Source: Stappia sp.
Lineage (GTDB): Bacteria; Pseudomonadota; Alphaproteobacteria; Rhizobiales; Stappiaceae
Length of the DNA stretch: 64,000 bases
Direction: 5' to 3'
Assembly: GCF_040110915.1 (NCBI RefSeq)
Contig: NZ_CP157793.1
Coordinates: 4,237,001 to 4,301,000 of the forward strand
Part shown: positions 60,926-64,000 of the stretch, piece by piece
Position numbering within the stretch: the first letter of the stretch is position 1
Layout of the letters: each line of letters starts with the position of its first letter
Made by a program: the position numbers and the translations under genes
The notes under the pieces: model-generated
What the model was told of the DNA's origin: nothing
The model's input: the letters and a program-made list of their open reading frames with translations, nothing else
The model's database searches: none

Positions 60926-61615
60926 ATGATCGCTTCCGCCCTTCGCGCCCTGACCCAGATCTTCGAGCCGCCCTTGCGGGCGATCTTCTGGAAGACGCTC
61001 GGGTACACGCTGCTGCTGCTGTTGCTCGTCTGGGTGGCGCTCAACGGGGCGGTGGCGACCCTCGTGGTCCTGCCCTATCCCTGGCTCGAGACGGCGCTGT
61101 CGCTCCTGACCGGCATCGGCGCGATCTTTCTGCTCGGCTTTCTGGTGGCGCCCGTCACGGCGGTCATCGCCGGCATCCTGCAGGACGATATCGCCGAGGT
61201 GGTGGAGCGCGGCGACTATCCGGCCGATCCGCCGGGCAAGGCGATGCCGCTCGCCCAGGCGCTGCCGCAGGCGATCAAGTTCACCGGCGTGGTGATCGCC
61301 GGCAACCTGCTCGCCCTGGTGCTGCTGCTGGTGCCGGGGGTGAACCTGATCGCCTTCGCGGTGGTCAACGGCTATCTGCTGGGGCGCGAGTTCTTCGAGT
61401 TCGCCGCCATGCGCTTTCGCGCGCCGGAGGAGGCCCGGGCCTTCCGCCGTCAGCATTCCACGACCGTCTTTCTGGCCGGTCTCGCCATCGCCGGCTTTCT
61501 CGCCATCCCGCTGCTGAACCTGCTGACCCCGATCTTCGCGACCGTGCTGATGGTGCATCTGCACAAGAGGTTGACCTATAGGGAAGGTCGCGTCCCCGTC
61601 GCCCGCCATCCCTGA
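60926..61615 (+). CDS. EI24/CysZ-like membrane protein
   Basis: The 229-residue protein has four or more hydrophobic segments (about 25-50, 55-85, 120-150, 180-215) and the family pattern GFLVAPVTAVIAGILQDDIAEVVER near 70-95, followed by DYPADPPGKAMP. CysZ relatives take part in sulfate uptake; for the EI24 group the function is not established. ATG 60926 follows a GATCG-rich region without a strong Shine-Dalgarno. It lies 119 bp after nudC. Confidence 0.85.
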   Translation: MIASALRALTQIFEPPLRAIFWKTLGYTLLLLLLVWVALNGAVATLVVLPYPWLETALSLLTGIGAIFLLGFLVAPVTAVIAGILQDDIAEVVERGDYPADPPGKAMPLAQALPQAIKFTGVVIAGNLLALVLLLVPGVNLIAFAVVNGYLLGREFFEFAAMRFRAPEEARAFRRQHSTTVFLAGLAIAGFLAIPLLNLLTPIFATVLMVHLHKRLTYREGRVPVARHP

Positions 61616-61675
61616 GTTTCCCGCCCATATCGCCGCTCCGTCAAAGGGTCCGGACTGCCTTCGCCGATAGTTGCT

Positions 61676-61704
61676 TTGACGTTTCGGCATGATGGCGCTA
61701 GAAG
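61676..61704 (+). promoter_or_regulatory. Promoter of the sdh operon
   Basis: TTGACG (61676-61681), a 17-bp spacer and TAGAAG (61699-61704), predicting a start near 61711 and a leader of about 80 nt. Confidence 0.65.
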
Positions 61705-61733
61705 GCAGGCATACAAGGCCCTGATTTAGCTGT

Positions 61734-61747
61734 CGTTTACGTAAACG
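61734..61747. promoter_or_regulatory. Perfect 14-bp palindrome in the sdh leader
   Basis: CGTTTACGTAAACG is its own reverse complement and lies about 25 bp after the predicted start. That position fits a repressor roadblock. The regulator is unknown. Confidence 0.5.
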
Positions 61748-61792
61748 TAAGCCTTGACGCGACGGCCGTGACGGGAAACGGGAGAACGACCC

Positions 61793-62191
61793 ATGTCGGA
61801 TGTCGGGATGAAAAACAGCCGGCCGCTTTCGCCGCATATCCAGATTTACAAGCCCATCTTCACGATGATCATGTCGATCCTGCACCGCATCACCGGCGGC
61901 GCGCTCTATTTCGGCACGATCCTGGTCGCGTGGTGGCTCGTTGCCGCGGCCGCCGGTCCGGCTTATTTCGATTTCGTGAACGCGATTTACGGGTCGATCC
62001 TCGGGCGGCTGGTGCTGTTCGGCTTCACCTGGGCACTGCTCCACCACATGCTCGGCGGCCTGCGTCACTTCATCTGGGACATGGGTCACGGCTTCGGCCC
62101 CGAGGCGCGCGAATGGCTCGCCCGCGCGACGCTCGCCGGCTCGGTTTCGCTGACGGTCCTGCTGTGGATCATCGGTTACGCGGTTCGTTGA
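61793..62191 (+). CDS. sdhC: Succinate dehydrogenase cytochrome b556 subunit
   Basis: SdhC (132 residues) anchors complex II. It opens RPLSPHIQIYKPIFTMIMSILHRITG, whose Ser and Arg line the quinone site. The heme-ligand His is in LLHHMLGGLRHFIWD near 82-96. Three transmembrane helices (about 33-53, 62-85, 108-130). sdhD and sdhA follow directly. Confidence 0.95.
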   Translation: MSDVGMKNSRPLSPHIQIYKPIFTMIMSILHRITGGALYFGTILVAWWLVAAAAGPAYFDFVNAIYGSILGRLVLFGFTWALLHHMLGGLRHFIWDMGHGFGPEAREWLARATLAGSVSLTVLLWIIGYAVR

Positions 62192-62204
62192 GGGAGACAT
62201 CATC

Positions 62205-62588
62205 ATGAGCGACATGCGCACCCCCCTCGCCAGGGTCCGCGGACTGGGATCCGCGAAGGACGGCACCGACCACTTCTGGCGCCAGCGCGTCACCGCGGTG
62301 GCCAACGTCGTGCTGATCTCCTTCTTCATTGTCCTGATCGTCGCGCTTCAGGGCGGCAGCCACGCCGACGTGTCGGCGGCCCTTGCCAATCCGCTGGTGG
62401 CGATCATCTTGCTCCTCGTGATCCTGTCGGCCGTCTATCACATGAAGCTCGGCATGCAGGTGATCATCGAGGACTACATCCACGGCGAGGGGCTGAAGTT
62501 CCTGTCGCTGATGGGCAACACCTTCTTTTCGGCGTTCATCGGCTTTGCCTCGATCTTCGCCGTTCTCAAGATCAGCTTCGGAGGCTGA
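62205..62588 (+). CDS. sdhD: Succinate dehydrogenase membrane anchor subunit
   Basis: SdhD (127 residues) is the second anchor. FWRQRVTAVANVVLISFF begins TM1 (about 32-50). The heme/quinone region is AVYHMKLGMQVIIEDYIHG near 77-95, and TM3 ends the protein. It lies 13 bp after sdhC and 4 bp before sdhA. Confidence 0.94.
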   Translation: MSDMRTPLARVRGLGSAKDGTDHFWRQRVTAVANVVLISFFIVLIVALQGGSHADVSAALANPLVAIILLLVILSAVYHMKLGMQVIIEDYIHGEGLKFLSLMGNTFFSAFIGFASIFAVLKISFGG

Positions 62589-62592
62589 AACC

Positions 62593-64000
62593 ATGGCAGG
62601 ACAAGCCTATTCCTTTGTCGATCACTCCTATGACGTGGTCGTCGTCGGAGCCGGCGGCGCGGGTCTGCGCGCGACGCTGGGCATGGCCGAGCAGGGGCTC
62701 AGAACCGCCTGCATCACCAAGGTGTTCCCGACCCGCTCGCACACGGTCGCGGCGCAGGGCGGCATCGCCGCCAGCCTGCAGAACATGACGCCCGACTGCT
62801 GGCAGTGGCACATGTATGACACCGTCAAGGGCTCCGACTGGCTCGGCGATACCGACGCCATGGAGTATCTGGCCCGCGAGGCGCCCAAGGCGGTCTACGA
62901 GCTGGAGCATTACGGCGTGCCCTTCTCGCGCACCGAGGACGGGCGCATCTACCAGCGCCCCTTCGGCGGCCACATGCAGAACTACGGCGACGGCCCCCCG
63001 GTGCAGCGCACCTGCGCGGCCGCCGACCGCACCGGCCACGCCATCCTGCACACGCTCTACGGCCAGTCCCTGCGGAACAACGCCGAATTCTACATCGAGT
63101 ATTTCGCTCTCGACCTGATCATGTCGGACGACGGCGAGTGCCAGGGCGTGATTGCCTGGAACCTCGATGACGGGACGATCCATCGCTTTGCCGCCAAGAT
63201 GGTGGTTCTGGCGACCGGCGGCTACGGCCGCGCCTATTTCTCGGCGACCTCGGCCCACACCTGCACCGGCGACGGCGGCGGCATGGTGGCGCGCGCCGGC
63301 CTGCCGCTTCAGGACATGGAATTCGTCCAGTTCCACCCGACCGGGATTTACGGCGCCGGCTGCCTCATCACCGAGGGCGCGCGCGGCGAGGGCGGCTATC
63401 TGGTCAACTCCGAGGGCGAGCGCTTCATGGAGCGCTATGCGCCGTCGGCCAAGGATCTCGCCTCGCGCGACGTCGTGTCGCGCTGCATGACCATGGAGAT
63501 CCGCGAAGGCCGCGGGGTGGGCAAGAACAAGGATCACATCTTCCTGCATCTCGACCATCTGGATCCGGACATCCTGGCCGAGCGCCTGCCGGGCATCTCG
63601 GAATCGGCGCGCATCTTCGCCGGCGTCGATGTCACCAAGGAGCCGATCCCGGTGCTGCCGACCGTTCACTACAACATGGGCGGCATCCCGACGAACTACT
63701 GGGGCGAGGTGCTGAACCCCACCAAGGACGATCCGAACGCCATCCAGCCCGGCCTCATGGCCGTCGGCGAGGCGGGCTGCGCCTCGGTGCATGGCGCCAA
63801 CCGTCTCGGGTCCAACTCTCTGATCGACCTTGTGGTCTTTGGCCGCGCGGCGGCGATCCGCGCGGCGGAGGTCGTCGATCCGAAGTCGGCCGTGCCGACG
63901 CCGAACGAGGCGAGCTGCGACAAGATCATGGCCCGCTTCGACAAGCTGCGCCATGCCGACGGGGCGACGCCGACCGCGCAGCTGCGCGAGAAGATGCAGC
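62593..64000 (+). CDS. sdhA: Succinate dehydrogenase flavoprotein subunit (3' end outside the window)
   Basis: The first 469 residues are present. VVVVGAGGAGLRATLGMAEQ (about 16-34) is the FAD loop. H50 in RSHTVAAQGG is the covalent FAD-histidine. QFHPTGIYGAGCLITEGARGEG near 250-271 and VHGANRLGSNSLIDLV near 397-412 are active-site segments. It oxidises succinate to fumarate in the TCA cycle and passes electrons through SdhB (expected next, outside) to the SdhCD quinone site. GAGG precedes the ATG. Confidence 0.96.
   Translation, partial: MAGQAYSFVDHSYDVVVVGAGGAGLRATLGMAEQGLRTACITKVFPTRSHTVAAQGGIAASLQNMTPDCWQWHMYDTVKGSDWLGDTDAMEYLAREAPKAVYELEHYGVPFSRTEDGRIYQRPFGGHMQNYGDGPPVQRTCAAADRTGHAILHTLYGQSLRNNAEFYIEYFALDLIMSDDGECQGVIAWNLDDGTIHRFAAKMVVLATGGYGRAYFSATSAHTCTGDGGGMVARAGLPLQDMEFVQFHPTGIYGAGCLITEGARGEGGYLVNSEGERFMERYAPSAKDLASRDVVSRCMTMEIREGRGVGKNKDHIFLHLDHLDPDILAERLPGISESARIFAGVDVTKEPIPVLPTVHYNMGGIPTNYWGEVLNPTKDDPNAIQPGLMAVGEAGCASVHGANRLGSNSLIDLVVFGRAAAIRAAEVVDPKSAVPTPNEASCDKIMARFDKLRHADGATPTAQLREKMQ

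Overview
This window is a G+C-rich chromosomal segment of an alphaproteobacterium, most likely of the order Hyphomicrobiales (Rhizobiales), perhaps Stappia-like. The order rests on gene order and on several family-specific forms: the run nifU-like/tsaB/rimI/mur/plsC/miaB/phoH/ybeY/corC/lnt, the YlxR protein fused to an L7Ae-like domain, the Mur-type Fur protein, a membrane-anchored cytochrome c of the CycM type, the yejA1-yejA2-yejBEF operon, and a 107-bp RIME-like palindrome. The genus is a guess.

Layout. 1-5052: a cut-off transketolase-like gene, a methionine gamma-lyase diverging from its Lrp-type regulator, a YjbR-like gene, a flavin reductase and a class-IV aminotransferase. 5053-8800: the HslVU protease with a membrane gene set between hslV and hslU, then a universal stress protein. 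9175-18966: Fe-S scaffold, tRNA modification (tsaB, miaB), rimI, mur, plsC, phoH, ybeY, corC and lnt. 19172-21641: XRE regulator, metK, trmB. 21676-31832: the translation and RNA super-operon rimP-nusA-ylxR-infB-rbfA-truB-rpsO-pnp, with leader hairpins before rimP and pnp. 32003-35952 (minus): a two-gene accessory operon, luxP plus a LuxQ-like sensor whose output is PAS-GGDEF-EAL. 36138-37603: dapB-gpmA. 37761-40443 (minus): kdsB-pheA-adenosine kinase. 40647-43216: cytochrome c and a CHASE-GGDEF cyclase. 43541-51504: the yejA1A2BEF peptide importer. 51505-53597: REP and RIME repeats, a frameshifted GIY-YIG gene and a lytic transglycosylase. 53674-56881 (minus): recR, ybaB, dnaX and the SRP RNA. 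56970-57425: an AT-rich orphan membrane gene. 57489-61615: acyl-CoA synthetase, HIT protein, nudC, a CysZ/EI24-like gene. 61793-64000: sdhCD and most of sdhA.

The most unusual system is the luxP/sensor pair at 32003-35952. The binding protein keeps every residue I recall as contacting borated AI-2 in Vibrio LuxP. Its translationally coupled partner resembles the LuxQ periplasmic module but carries diguanylate cyclase and phosphodiesterase domains in place of a histidine kinase. I read it as a direct AI-2 to cyclic-di-GMP receptor. A second cyclase, of the CHASE type, lies about 7 kb downstream.

A second theme is structural. Short degenerate tandem repeats (9-21 bp, often 15 bp, once 39 bp with an internal palindrome) occur again and again in leaders just upstream of start codons: hslV, usp, nfuA, mur, nusA, the CHASE cyclase, yejA1, yejB, the transglycosylase and nudC. 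All coordinates and motif positions were read by eye from the sequence. Family assignments come from recognised motifs, not from database searches.
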